From a virus, in the IMG/VR virus record IMGVR_UViG_3300021378_000206, positions 1 through 20,601 of that record: a stretch of 20,601 bases of DNA. The stretch is one strand, 5' to 3'. Made by a program: the position numbers and the translations under genes. Position 1 is the first letter of the stretch, and every line of letters begins with the position of its first letter. This document shows, piece by piece, positions 12,853 through 19,033 of the stretch. The notes beneath the pieces were generated by a model that was given only the letters and a program-made list of their open reading frames with translations, had not been told where the DNA came from and did not search any database.

Positions 12853-12927
12853 TGGCGCCCTTGAAAGGAATCGAACCTCTAGTTGTCGGTTCGTAGCCGA
12901 CTGTTTTATCCGTTAAACTACAAGGGC
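12853..12927 (-). tRNA. tRNA-Arg (anticodon ACG)
   Basis: A full cloverleaf with encoded CCA. Acceptor GCCCTTG/CAAGGGC (7 bp), D arm GTTT/AAAC with A20-type loop (AACGGATA), anticodon stem GTCGG/CCGAC with loop CTACGAA giving ACG at 12892-12894, a 4-nt variable loop, T stem AGAGG/CCTTT with loop TTCGATT, discriminator G, then CCA. It reads CGU (and CGC/CGA if A34 is deaminated by host TadA). It lies in the minus-strand gene series, 5 nt from the stop at 12933. Confidence 0.93.
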
Positions 12928-12932
12928 AGGCC

Positions 12933-13226
12933 TTATCCGACCAACCATGCAATCAATTGAAACTTTTGCATAAGTGGTCCAAATTCTTTTAATATTCCAA
13001 CACAGAGTACAAAGAAAGAAACACCATTTAATAATATAAGTGCTCTATCTTCCCACAACAGTGATACCCATAACCATAAACCAATACCTAGTGTGCCTGA
13101 GATTAAATCAATGTCCCTCCATTCAGGACCTGCGGCTCTTGCACATATTGCTGTCATAACTAACATAGATGCTGCCCACTTGACATACCAATCTATCTTT
13201 CTTTCACCTCTATCACTACGTATCAT
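12933..13226 (-). CDS. Three-helix membrane protein, paralogue of the gene at 14095-14484
   Basis: A 97-aa protein with a short basic N-terminus (MIRSDRGERKID) and three hydrophobic helices at roughly 13-32, 45-58 and 62-80, with LWEDRALILLNG between helices 2 and 3. The pattern D-x-Y-(I/V)-K-W-A-A-(S/T)-x-L ... W-x-x-V-x-x-x-W-x-D-(K/R)-A-(I/L) is shared with the C-terminal part of the 14095-14484 protein, so the two are paralogues. Similar small membrane proteins exist in marine T4-like phages as far as I recall, with no known role. It starts 2 nt after the 55-aa ORF. Confidence 0.8.
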   Translation of the reverse strand: MIRSDRGERKIDWYVKWAASMLVMTAICARAAGPEWRDIDLISGTLGIGLWLWVSLLWEDRALILLNGVSFFVLCVGILKEFGPLMQKFQLIAWLVG

Positions 13227-13227
13227 A

Positions 13228-13395
13228 TTATCCTATGTTTGTCTCTTCTGTTATATTTGCAGTAGGAAAATCAACAAGACAGTTATCAATTCTACGAACG
13301 TATGTTGTATCTCCTTCTACTCTTTCAACTATACCAACTACTTCTAACGTTACGTCAGGTTTCATTGGATGTGTATATTTAATTTTCTTTTTCAT
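13228..13395 (-). CDS. 55-aa hypothetical protein
   Basis: ATG at 13395, 17-nt overlap with the end of the phosphomannomutase-like gene. The product starts with a basic patch (MKKKIKYTHPMKPD) and continues as short beta strands (VTLEVVGIVERVEGDTTYVR) with a single Cys. The layout resembles a small OB- or SH3-like barrel. The next gene begins immediately after its stop. No family recognised. Confidence 0.65.
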   Translation of the reverse strand: MKKKIKYTHPMKPDVTLEVVGIVERVEGDTTYVRRIDNCLVDFPTANITEETNIG

Positions 13396-14098
13396 TTAAC
13401 AATTCCCATGTTTGTTTCCAGCCTGAGACTGGATATGTTTTTCCCATCTTACTTAATTCTATTGTTAATGCAAGAGGATAATCGTTTCCACCGAACTCCA
13501 TTCTGTCTCCGAAGAAATGAATGGTTTCATATTGTTTATTTAGGATATCAGCGATTTGCGATTTATTATTTCCTCGTGGACTAATATCAATACTAATCTG
13601 TCCACCTATTGAAGCATGAAGCTTAGGATAGTCATGATTGAGATTCTTTACAATACAAGATCTTTCATGATTCTGCGAATCCCAATCAAAATATTGCTGT
13701 CTTTGTATATCGTTGCTATCTCTTCCTGGAATTGAAAAGTTAACCATGCCAGTTCTTTTTTCAATATGATTACCTGTCTTAATTGGATAACGAGTACTTT
13801 GAACAAGATTATCCAGATAACTCTTAAACTCATAGTCAATTGTCATTTCGTTTTGACTTACTCTACGACTCTTTTCCCAATATTCATTTCCATTACATTG
13901 CCAAACTCCTTTGACAGACTCATATAGAATAGGTCCTATTTGTTCAAAGGTCTTTCGTCTATCGGATCCAGTTACGAGGTATACATCGTTATCTTTACAG
14001 AATGTCAACATAAAGGTTAAAAACTGTGGAGATATAGGTTGTCTTGAATCTGTTAGTGTTCCATCTACGTCAAATACGAATACTTCTTTTTCTCTCAT
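13379..14098 (-). CDS. HAD-family phosphomannomutase homologue (eukaryotic PMM type)
   Basis: A 239-aa HAD phosphatase/mutase. Motif I is FDVDGT (D10 nucleophile, D12). The cap and later motifs follow eukaryotic PMM1/PMM2: VTGSDRRKTFEQIG (PMM2 NGSDFEKVQEQLG), IEKRTGMVNFSIPGR (PMM2 IEFRNGMLNVSPIGR, with the two sugar-phosphate-binding Arg kept), SIGGQISIDISPRGNNK (PMM2 SIGGQISFDVFPDGWDK) and IHFFGDRMEFGGNDYPLA (PMM2 IYFFGDKTMPGGNDHEIF). PMM converts mannose-6-phosphate and mannose-1-phosphate, feeding GDP-mannose; a related phosphatase is the alternative because the whole pathway is not in the window. ATGA overlap with the downstream side of 14095. Confidence 0.85.
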   Translation of the reverse strand: MREKEVFVFDVDGTLTDSRQPISPQFLTFMLTFCKDNDVYLVTGSDRRKTFEQIGPILYESVKGVWQCNGNEYWEKSRRVSQNEMTIDYEFKSYLDNLVQSTRYPIKTGNHIEKRTGMVNFSIPGRDSNDIQRQQYFDWDSQNHERSCIVKNLNHDYPKLHASIGGQISIDISPRGNNKSQIADILNKQYETIHFFGDRMEFGGNDYPLALTIELSKMGKTYPVSGWKQTWELLNEKEN

Positions 14099-14484
14099 AT
14101 ATATTCCGTTAAGTTTAATAAAACAGCAGTTCCTGTTATTGCACTACCAATCATAATTGCTTTATCATTCCAACAGTGTCCTACATACGTCCAAGCAATA
14201 GAACTACAAGCATATGCAACTTTACCTATAAAAATAAAACCTGCTGATTGAGTAAACACTCCTACGACTGCAAGTATCGTTGCTGCCCATTTAATATAAC
14301 TATCAAGGGTGCCCGTAGGAGTGGCAGGACTGAGGTCTTCAACCTGTACCTGTAATTCTTCCATCTCCTGTCTTAATCTTGCTCGTTCAGCTGTAAGCTC
14401 CATCGCAAGTCGACCAGTTCTTGTCATTGTACTGTCTTTGAACTGTTCCTTAATGTCTTTTTTAATTTCTTCTGTACTAACCAT
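14095..14484 (-). CDS. Coiled-coil membrane protein, paralogue of the gene at 12933-13226
   Basis: The start is taken at the ATG at 14484, where ATGGTTAG overlaps the upstream stop; an in-frame TTG at 14502 is the alternative and would add six residues. The 129-aa product has a charged coiled-coil N-terminal half (ELTAERARLRQEMEELQVQV) and a C-terminal half with three transmembrane helices beginning DSYIKWAATILAVVGVF and including WTYVGHCWNDKAIMIGS. That half matches the 97-aa protein at 12933-13226. The stop overlaps the PMM-like start by 4 nt (ATGA). A coiled coil joined to a membrane domain suggests it positions something at the inner membrane; no family known to me. Confidence 0.75.
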   Translation of the reverse strand: MVSTEEIKKDIKEQFKDSTMTRTGRLAMELTAERARLRQEMEELQVQVEDLSPATPTGTLDSYIKWAATILAVVGVFTQSAGFIFIGKVAYACSSIAWTYVGHCWNDKAIMIGSAITGTAVLLNLTEYI

Positions 14485-14650
14485 TTGTAATTTGTGCTTC
14501 AATAAGCTCTTTAACTTTATCTATTTTATACCACAGCCCACTGTACATAGTGGTTCTGCCGTCACCATATTCGACGATATACCTTTTATAACCGTAAGGT
14601 CGTTCAGAGAAGATTCTTACATCTCCATAGTTTGCTTCTAATAATCTCAA
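14477..14650 (-). CDS. 57-aa hypothetical protein with TTG start
   Basis: The frame from a TTG at 14650, which overlaps the upstream stop (TTGA), runs 57 codons to a TAG at 14477 that overlaps the next start. The product begins MRLLEANYGDVRIFSE, has a Tyr/Gly/Arg-rich middle (RPYGYKRYIVEYGDG) and ends in a helix (WYKIDKVKELIEAQITNG). The tight stop/start overlaps at both ends and protein-like composition support it; no ATG is available in frame. Confidence 0.65.
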   Translation of the reverse strand: MRLLEANYGDVRIFSERPYGYKRYIVEYGDGRTTMYSGLWYKIDKVKELIEAQITNG

Positions 14651-14880
14651 TTTAAAAAATCCTTGAGCTGAGGTCTTTCTAAACCTTCTCTTTCTTCAAG
14701 TGGCTTAAACATATAATCTGAATAGGCCAAATACATTCGTGTAAATAATGAATGTTCTTGAATGATTGCTTGTAAGCGATGGGATTCATTCTTTCCTTTC
14801 TCCCAAGCTCTGTGATCATCTGAATAATTGTAATACCAATCATGCTTTTCTAATAAGCTAAAAAATTCGCTTGCATCCAT
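14647..14880 (-). CDS. 77-aa conserved phage protein (HDWYY...SDDHR)
   Basis: Helical, Tyr-rich protein. The motif LLEKHDWYYNYSDDHRAWEKG is one I associate with a small conserved protein of marine phages, usually hypothetical. The C-terminal extension (LFTRMYLAYSDYMFKPLEER) is helical. TAATG overlap with the coiled-coil ORF upstream; AGGAC-like SD inside that ORF. Function unknown. Confidence 0.8.
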   Translation of the reverse strand: MDASEFFSLLEKHDWYYNYSDDHRAWEKGKNESHRLQAIIQEHSLFTRMYLAYSDYMFKPLEEREGLERPQLKDFLN

Positions 14881-15023
14881 TAAGATGTCCTCCGTAATTT
14901 TTCGATCTCTTTTTGTAATTCCTCGATCCTTTTATACGCCGCGTACTTTTGTTGCTGCTCTTCAGCGACAGCTTTCTTTAACATCTCTATTTCAGATTGA
15001 GGAGACCATGTTGTTTTTTCCAT
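14880..15023 (-). CDS. 47-aa coiled-coil protein
   Basis: ATG at 15023. Almost the whole product is a charged helix with heptads (EIEMLKKAVAEEQQQKYAAY, then KRIEELQKEIEKLRRT). It begins 1 nt after the stop of the upstream basic mini-protein and ends in TAATG with the next gene, so it is embedded in the operon. It probably forms a dimer or binds a partner helix; no family recognised. Confidence 0.7.
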   Translation of the reverse strand: MEKTTWSPQSEIEMLKKAVAEEQQQKYAAYKRIEELQKEIEKLRRTS

Positions 15024-15024
15024 A

Positions 15025-15156
15025 TTATTCCTTAACATAACGTTTGTACTTATCATAACCTCGTGCAGCAGCCTTCTTACGATCTTTGTGTGTCGCAGGT
15101 TTATTGAACTTATTGCAGTTCTTCGCGACTGGATTTCTCAACTTCTGCTTTGCCAT
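15025..15156 (-). CDS. 43-aa very basic conserved phage mini-protein
   Basis: Starts at ATG 15156 inside the previous gene (47-nt overlap, different frame). The product begins MAKQKLRNPVAKNCNKFNKP and has the pattern K..RNPVAKN..KFNKP.....DRKK, which I associate with a tiny basic protein widespread in phages and bacteria, of unknown role (DUF7230-like). It is about 40% Lys/Arg/His-Asn and may bind nucleic acid. Confidence 0.72.
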   Translation of the reverse strand: MAKQKLRNPVAKNCNKFNKPATHKDRKKAAARGYDKYKRYVKE

Positions 15157-15298
15157 TTTTCCTAAACCTTTTATTATACTGTTTCTTAATCTTTTTCACA
15201 ACACCTGCGCGAGTTAGATATACATACCACTTGCGAGCTTTAGTTAGAGCGTCGTATTCTTCTCCACCTTTTAACGGTATTCTTTCCTTCTTCTTCAT
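15110..15298 (-). CDS. 62-aa conserved basic protein (LKGGEEYDALTKARK)
   Basis: A basic protein with the core RIPLKGGEEYDALTKARKWY and TRAGVVKKIKKQYNKRFRK, a pattern I associate with small conserved marine phage proteins without known function. The last ~16 residues (KNGKAEVEKSSREELQ) are encoded in the region overlapping the 43-aa mini-protein. The ATG at 15298 lies only 4 nt after a TATAAATA octamer, which would make a leaderless message if that octamer is active. Confidence 0.75.
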   Translation of the reverse strand: MKKKERIPLKGGEEYDALTKARKWYVYLTRAGVVKKIKKQYNKRFRKNGKAEVEKSSREELQ

Positions 15299-15302
15299 AG
15301 GT

Positions 15303-15310
15303 TATTTATA
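15303..15310 (-). promoter_or_regulatory. Possible T4-type late promoter (TATAAATA)
   Basis: Exact TATAAATA on the minus strand between the tRNA-Arg(UCU) gene and the ATG at 15298. The spacing of 4 nt to the ATG places the predicted transcription start at or near the start codon, so it would either give a leaderless mRNA or serve genes further down. Confidence 0.45.
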
Positions 15311-15323
15311 CCTCTTTTTTAAT

Positions 15324-15400
15324 TGGCACGCCCACCAGGAATCGAACCTGGAACCTACAGCTTAGAAGGCTGTTGCTCTATCCTATTGAGCTATGAGCGC
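15324..15400 (-). tRNA. tRNA-Arg (anticodon UCU)
   Basis: A full cloverleaf with encoded CCA: acceptor GCGCTCA/TGGGCGT (two G-T pairs), D arm GCTC/GAGC with loop AATAGGATA, anticodon stem ACAGC/GCTGT with loop CTTCTAA giving TCT, variable loop AGGTT, T stem CCAGG/CCTGG with loop TTCGATT, discriminator G, CCA. It reads AGA and AGG, codons favoured in AT-rich phage genes. It sits between the metalloprotease gene (ends 15409) and 15298. Confidence 0.95.
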
Positions 15401-15408
15401 ATTTCCAA

Positions 15409-15831
15409 TTAACTTTCAAACTCACTCATATACTCATTCATAAGTTTCTTCTGTAGCCTTCGAGCTTCTTTCTCCCAAGGCTGTTCCCAATACTTTGTTT
15501 CGGAATGGTCTTTACCTTTCCAATACTGGAGATTATCCGTTAACTCTCCTCGAGCAAACTGTTTCACATGGACTAACTCATGAGCCAATGTCGACATCCA
15601 ATTCCCATACAACGCGATGTCTATAATAAAATTTCTCGAATCCACAGACTCGCAAAGTCCCTCACTGTGGGAGTTGTCTACAAAGAGCTTGTGATGAAAC
15701 CTGACTTGAATGTTGGTTCGGAGTCGATGGATATTAAGCTTCTTTGTGAATAACTTAACTGCCATCAGTGCCGATGCCTGTAGATTCATGTCTAATTGTC
15801 CGTCACGTGGACCCGAGAAAAAAACTTTCAT
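15409..15831 (-). CDS. HExxH zinc metalloprotease-like protein (SprT-like)
   Basis: A 140-aa protein with zincin motif HELVH at 84-88 in STLAHELVHVKQ, the two His as zinc ligands and Glu85 as general base. A later WEKEA (119-123) can supply the third ligand or a structural Glu, as in SprT/WLM-like folds. Its N-terminal half is basic (MAVKLFTKKLNIHRLRTNIQ). No signal peptide, so it is cytosolic. Phages of this group often carry such small metallopeptidases; the target is unknown. ATGA overlap with the upstream 53-aa membrane gene. Confidence 0.85.
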   Translation of the reverse strand: MKVFFSGPRDGQLDMNLQASALMAVKLFTKKLNIHRLRTNIQVRFHHKLFVDNSHSEGLCESVDSRNFIIDIALYGNWMSTLAHELVHVKQFARGELTDNLQYWKGKDHSETKYWEQPWEKEARRLQKKLMNEYMSEFES

Positions 15832-15989
15832 ATGTTATATCCTATCAATATAAAACATGTAATTATTAATAATACACTTACGAATGTATTATCCCAAACA
15901 AATGTTAGAATACCTAATCCTAACTTTACGATGCCAATCAAAATGACTAACATCGCGAATAAACTAAGTAATGTAAATACTAGTTCCAT
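15828..15989 (-). CDS. 53-aa two-helix membrane protein
   Basis: ATG at 15989. Two hydrophobic helices, about 4-30 (VFTLLSLFAMLVILIGIV) and 35-52 (TFVSVLLIITCFILIGY), joined by a short WDN turn, with hardly any charged residues. It overlaps the stop of the upstream gene by 10 nt and the metalloprotease start by 4 nt (ATGA). Holin-like size, but no support beyond topology. Confidence 0.7.
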   Translation of the reverse strand: MELVFTLLSLFAMLVILIGIVKLGLGILTFVWDNTFVSVLLIITCFILIGYNI

Positions 15990-16219
15990 TCTGGGTCAAA
16001 TCCACCCTCACTATATGATTGAGTAAAATTCAACTCTGAAGCAGCATCAAACTTATCATCTGAATACAATGAAAAATCTTTCATCTTTGCTAACTTGGCA
16101 GTAGCACGTTCATTCTTTGCTGCTTCTCTGCGTTCTTTATTAGCTTCTTGCTTGTCGTACTTCTTCTTTTCCTTTAATAGGAACTTTTTGATATCTTCGA
16201 AACTCATTTGTTTAGCCAT
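15980..16219 (-). CDS. 79-aa Lys-rich helical protein
   Basis: A highly charged protein: a Lys/Glu/Ala-rich helix (EKKKYDKQEANKERREAAKN, then ERATAKLAKMKD) followed by an acidic/aromatic tail (LYSDDKFDAASELNF, ending GGFDPEWN). It begins 1 nt after the stop of the gene at 16221. No motif recognised; the tail could be a short linear binding motif. Confidence 0.75.
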   Translation of the reverse strand: MAKQMSFEDIKKFLLKEKKKYDKQEANKERREAAKNERATAKLAKMKDFSLYSDDKFDAASELNFTQSYSEGGFDPEWN

Positions 16220-16220
16220 G

Positions 16221-16562
16221 TTACGCTACCTCCATTTCATTTTGAAAGAATTCATTAACATAAGCAGATACAATCTTTGAAGTACCACCGATATGCCATC
16301 TGTATTCTTTGTTAGACATTGCTTCATAACCACCGTCGTAATCTTTCCAATTATAAATTGTAAAAGGACGTATTGCATTGTGGTCAAAATCTTCGACCTT
16401 CAGCTCCCACTCAATATCGACCTTGCCGTCACCGGAAGATTCTGTGCATTGTGGATGACCGAAGACCTTAACAAGATCTGCGTAAGAGGCTGTGATATAG
16501 CCTTGAAGACTGGTCGATACGAAGGACGACCTTGGTTTGATTTCGTAATTTTCTAAATTCAT
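16221..16562 (-). CDS. Conserved phage protein (QGYI.ASY..LV..FG.P type)
   Basis: The first ATG (16574) overlaps GGGAG, which is spaced 5 nt from the second in-frame ATG at 16562; I choose 16562 (113 aa). The core TSLQGYITASYADLVKVFGHP, then DGKVDIEWELKVED, TIYNWKDYDGG and WHIGG is a pattern I have met in many small phage proteins of unknown role; it resembles an alpha/beta domain with the W-x-I-G-G near the end. It heads an early unit with a perfect promoter 32 bp upstream. Confidence 0.82.
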   Translation of the reverse strand: MNLENYEIKPRSSFVSTSLQGYITASYADLVKVFGHPQCTESSGDGKVDIEWELKVEDFDHNAIRPFTIYNWKDYDGGYEAMSNKEYRWHIGGTSKIVSAYVNEFFQNEMEVA

Positions 16563-16593
16563 AACAACTCCCATTGATTTAATTTATACAACC

Positions 16594-16622
16594 ATTATAC
16601 TCTAGTTTCGTAGACTTGTCAA
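16594..16622 (-). promoter_or_regulatory. Sigma70-type early promoter
   Basis: Minus strand TTGACA (16617-16622), 17-bp spacer, TATAAT (16594-16599), preceded by CTA. Leader to the 16562 start is about 25 nt. It should transcribe the dense small-gene series to at least the metalloprotease gene and tRNA. Confidence 0.88.
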
Positions 16623-16687
16623 TAGTTTTATGATAAAAAGTTCATATTTGTTAGAACTTTTCGTTATATTGATACAATTATTAATAA

Positions 16688-16879
16688 CTAGACTCCATGC
16701 GTCATATGTTCGTAAGCATCAGGACATGTATTGATTTGATCTCCGCAACCGCAGATTTGATCCTCTTCAATTGATGGTGCTCCGACCATATCCCTGATTT
16801 GTGATTCAGTATACCTTTGTTTGCCACCTACGGTGGATTGCTGCGCAAGCAGCGATATTTGTTGTTCTGTTAATCCCAT
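16688..16879 (-). CDS. 63-aa hypothetical protein
   Basis: Clear SD (AGGAG) before the ATG at 16879 and its own promoter. The N-terminal half is helical (MGLTEQQISLLAQQS, then YTESQIRDMVGAPSIEED) and the C-terminus has CGCGDQINTCPDAYEHMTHG, with three Cys and two His that could bind a metal. The coding region for residues 10-20 contains two adjacent GC-rich hairpins. No family recognised. Confidence 0.75.
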   Translation of the reverse strand: MGLTEQQISLLAQQSTVGGKQRYTESQIRDMVGAPSIEEDQICGCGDQINTCPDAYEHMTHGV

Positions 16880-16932
16880 AATGTACTCCTTTTAATGTTA
16901 ACACTCTATTATTGATTAGAGACGATAAGTCT

Positions 16933-16961
16933 ATTATACACAGTACTTTTGGATCTGTCAA
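16933..16961 (-). promoter_or_regulatory. Sigma70-type early promoter
   Basis: Minus strand TTGACA (16956-16961), 17-bp spacer, TATAAT (16933-16938). Unlike the others it is preceded by GG rather than CTA. Predicted start near 16926; leader of about 47 nt to the 63-aa gene. Confidence 0.85.
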
Positions 16962-17036
16962 CCATTTTCTGAAATTATTTTAGTCCAGCACTCCTTATAC
17001 AATATATAGATAACTGAGGGATACTGAAATTAACTA

Positions 17037-17065
17037 TTGACATTCACTGAGAACTGTTGTAGAAT
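17037..17065 (+). promoter_or_regulatory. Sigma70-type early promoter, distal one for the topoisomerase operon
   Basis: TTGACA (17037-17042), 17-bp spacer, TAGAAT (17060-17065; one mismatch). Preceded by GAAATTAACTA, nearly identical to the proximal copy. The transcript would carry a leader of about 135 nt to the topoisomerase start. Confidence 0.78.
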
Positions 17066-17088
17066 GGTATCATAATGAATTGTTTGAG

Positions 17089-17124
17089 AGGGTGGTAAGG
17101 CATGATTCGGAAAGATGCAGCCCT
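17089..17124 (+). other. Structured leader segment between the two topoisomerase promoters
   Basis: AGGG (17089-17092) can pair with CCCT (17121-17124) and, inside an asymmetric internal loop, GCAT (17100-17103) with ATGC (17115-17118). A 22-codon ORF from the ATG at 17102 runs to 17170. The block is more GC-rich than its flanks and lies only on the distal transcript. Not matched to any riboswitch I know; it may be a regulatory leader or an ORF relic. The rest of 16962-17206 holds the two promoters and AT-rich sequence. Confidence 0.35.
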
Positions 17125-17153
17125 GACGACAGATCATTTATTTGAATTAACTA

Positions 17154-17182
17154 TTGACATGAACCCCTAACTGTGGTATAAT
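17154..17182 (+). promoter_or_regulatory. Sigma70-type early promoter, proximal one for the topoisomerase operon
   Basis: TTGACA (17154-17159), 17-bp spacer, TATAAT (17177-17182), preceded by GAATTAACTA. Predicted start near 17189, giving an 18-nt leader that contains the GGAG site of the TTG-started topoisomerase gene. Confidence 0.88.
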
Positions 17183-17206
17183 GGTGGTTGATGATGGAGA
17201 TTACAA

Positions 17207-19033
17207 TTGACAAAAAATACTGAACAGTTCAGAATCCTAACTGCTCGACAGCATGTTCGAGAAAGGATTGGTATGTACATGGGCTCAGCTTCTAAGGAAG
17301 AGATCGAAAGATTCGTTCTTGGAGAATGGAAGAAAGCTACTTATGTACCTGCACTATCAAAAATGGTAGACGAGATTCTCGATAATGCTATCGACGAAGC
17401 TATCCGTACTAATTTCAAATTCGCAAACAAGATTAATGTATCTATTAATAACAACGAAGTAACGGTCACTGACAACGGTCGAGGTATTCCTCAAGACAAG
17501 ATCTTTGACGAAGCTTCAAATGAAAACATCTTAAGACCTGTTGCTGCTTGGACGAAAGTCAATGCAGGTACTTCTTTCGATGACGAACGAGTTACGATCG
17601 GTACTAACGGTGTCGGTTCAGCTGCAACCAATTTCCTATCCAAATCATTCACAGGTAAAACATGGTCTAATAAAAAGTCAATTCAACTTGACTGTAAAGA
17701 CGGTGCTGATACCATGAAGGTTAAGACAGGCAACAAAGCAGGGAACGGTACTGAGGTATCATTTGTTCCTGACTTTGAGTTGTTTGAGGTTGACTCATTG
17801 GACCAACTTGATACAATTATATTAATAGAAGATCGACTCATCAGTTTGCAGATGGCATTTCCTGAGATTCAGTTTTCCTTTAATAAAAAGAAGATCATGG
17901 TTAACAACTTCAAGAAGTATACTGAAATGTTTTCTGATATCGCAATCATGGAGAAGACCAATAATCTTTCCTACTTTATTGCACCTTCGGAAGATGGGTT
18001 CAGAACTAACAGTTATGTTAACGGAGTGAATACAAGACAGGGTGGTACTTACGTTGACCACTTTATGAATACTATTATTGATTCGTTAACTGTCAAAATT
18101 AAAAGACGTCATAAGGTCGAAGTTCTTAAGACTACGATCAAGAGTGGTATTACATTTGTTATGTTCGCTCGAAACTTTGTGAATCCTAAATTTGATTCTC
18201 AAACGAAAGAACGTCTAACTAATCCAATTGGTAATATTAAGGAACACCTAGATATCTGTCAGGTACGTGATGCTGAGTGGCTCGCGCAGAAGATATTAAA
18301 TACTCCTGATATTATTGACCCAATCATTGAGGCTCAACTTGCGAAGAAGCTAGCGGCCGATAGAAGAGCTGCTACTTTGGCTCAGAAAAAGTTACGTAAG
18401 GTAAAAGTTGCGAAACATATCTCTGCTAATAAAGACAATGCAACTCTGAAAATTGTGGAAGGTGATTCTGCAATGGGATTCTTATTAAAGGTTCGTGACC
18501 CTGATACGATTGGAGCTTTTCCACTTCGTGGTGTGATTATGAATACTTGGGATATGAAACCTGCAGAAGTATTAAAGAACAAAGAACTATCGGAATTAGT
18601 AGCGGTTCTGGGTCTCGATATTAACGATCCAGACAGTGTGGATAATATGACATACAAATATATAGCCACATTAACAGATGCTGACCATGACGGTATAGGA
18701 CATATATCACCATTACTAATTGCATTCTTTTACAAATTTTGGCCTCGACTGTTATTGGAGAATCGTGTTCAGATTACAAGAACACCTATTATGATCTCTA
18801 CCAAAGCAAAAGATGTCAAGTGGTTCTATACTTATGAAGATGCTCAAGCGTTCAAAAAGAACGGTGGATATCATCATAGATATATTAAAGGTCTAGGTTC
18901 TTTAACCGAAGACGAATACCATATCATTATTAATAAACCTGAGTATGATACAGTTACTGTTGACGATGCTTCGGTATTTCAGATGATGTTTGGTAAAGAT
19001 TCAAGTTTAAGAAAGGAGTATATGTTCGCATGA
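17207..19033 (+). CDS. 39: Type II DNA topoisomerase, large (ATPase + TOPRIM) subunit, gp39/gp60 fusion
   Basis: ATP-dependent strand passage that relieves supercoils during phage replication; partner of the gp52 subunit encoded next. 608 aa. GHKL ATPase: DEILDNAIDEA (Asn60 binds Mg-ATP), DNGRGIP (89-95), GTNGVGSAA (132-140) and the QTK lysine in QTKERL (332-337). TOPRIM: EGDSA (418-422) and DADHDG (491-496). In T4 this protein is split between genes 39 and 60, with the famous 50-nt bypass in gene 60; here both parts are one uninterrupted frame, as in many T4 relatives. The start is a TTG at 17207 behind GGAG (7-nt spacing); no in-frame ATG lies upstream. ATGA overlap with gp52. Firm. Confidence 0.96.
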   Translation: MTKNTEQFRILTARQHVRERIGMYMGSASKEEIERFVLGEWKKATYVPALSKMVDEILDNAIDEAIRTNFKFANKINVSINNNEVTVTDNGRGIPQDKIFDEASNENILRPVAAWTKVNAGTSFDDERVTIGTNGVGSAATNFLSKSFTGKTWSNKKSIQLDCKDGADTMKVKTGNKAGNGTEVSFVPDFELFEVDSLDQLDTIILIEDRLISLQMAFPEIQFSFNKKKIMVNNFKKYTEMFSDIAIMEKTNNLSYFIAPSEDGFRTNSYVNGVNTRQGGTYVDHFMNTIIDSLTVKIKRRHKVEVLKTTIKSGITFVMFARNFVNPKFDSQTKERLTNPIGNIKEHLDICQVRDAEWLAQKILNTPDIIDPIIEAQLAKKLAADRRAATLAQKKLRKVKVAKHISANKDNATLKIVEGDSAMGFLLKVRDPDTIGAFPLRGVIMNTWDMKPAEVLKNKELSELVAVLGLDINDPDSVDNMTYKYIATLTDADHDGIGHISPLLIAFFYKFWPRLLLENRVQITRTPIMISTKAKDVKWFYTYEDAQAFKKNGGYHHRYIKGLGSLTEDEYHIIINKPEYDTVTVDDASVFQMMFGKDSSLRKEYMFA

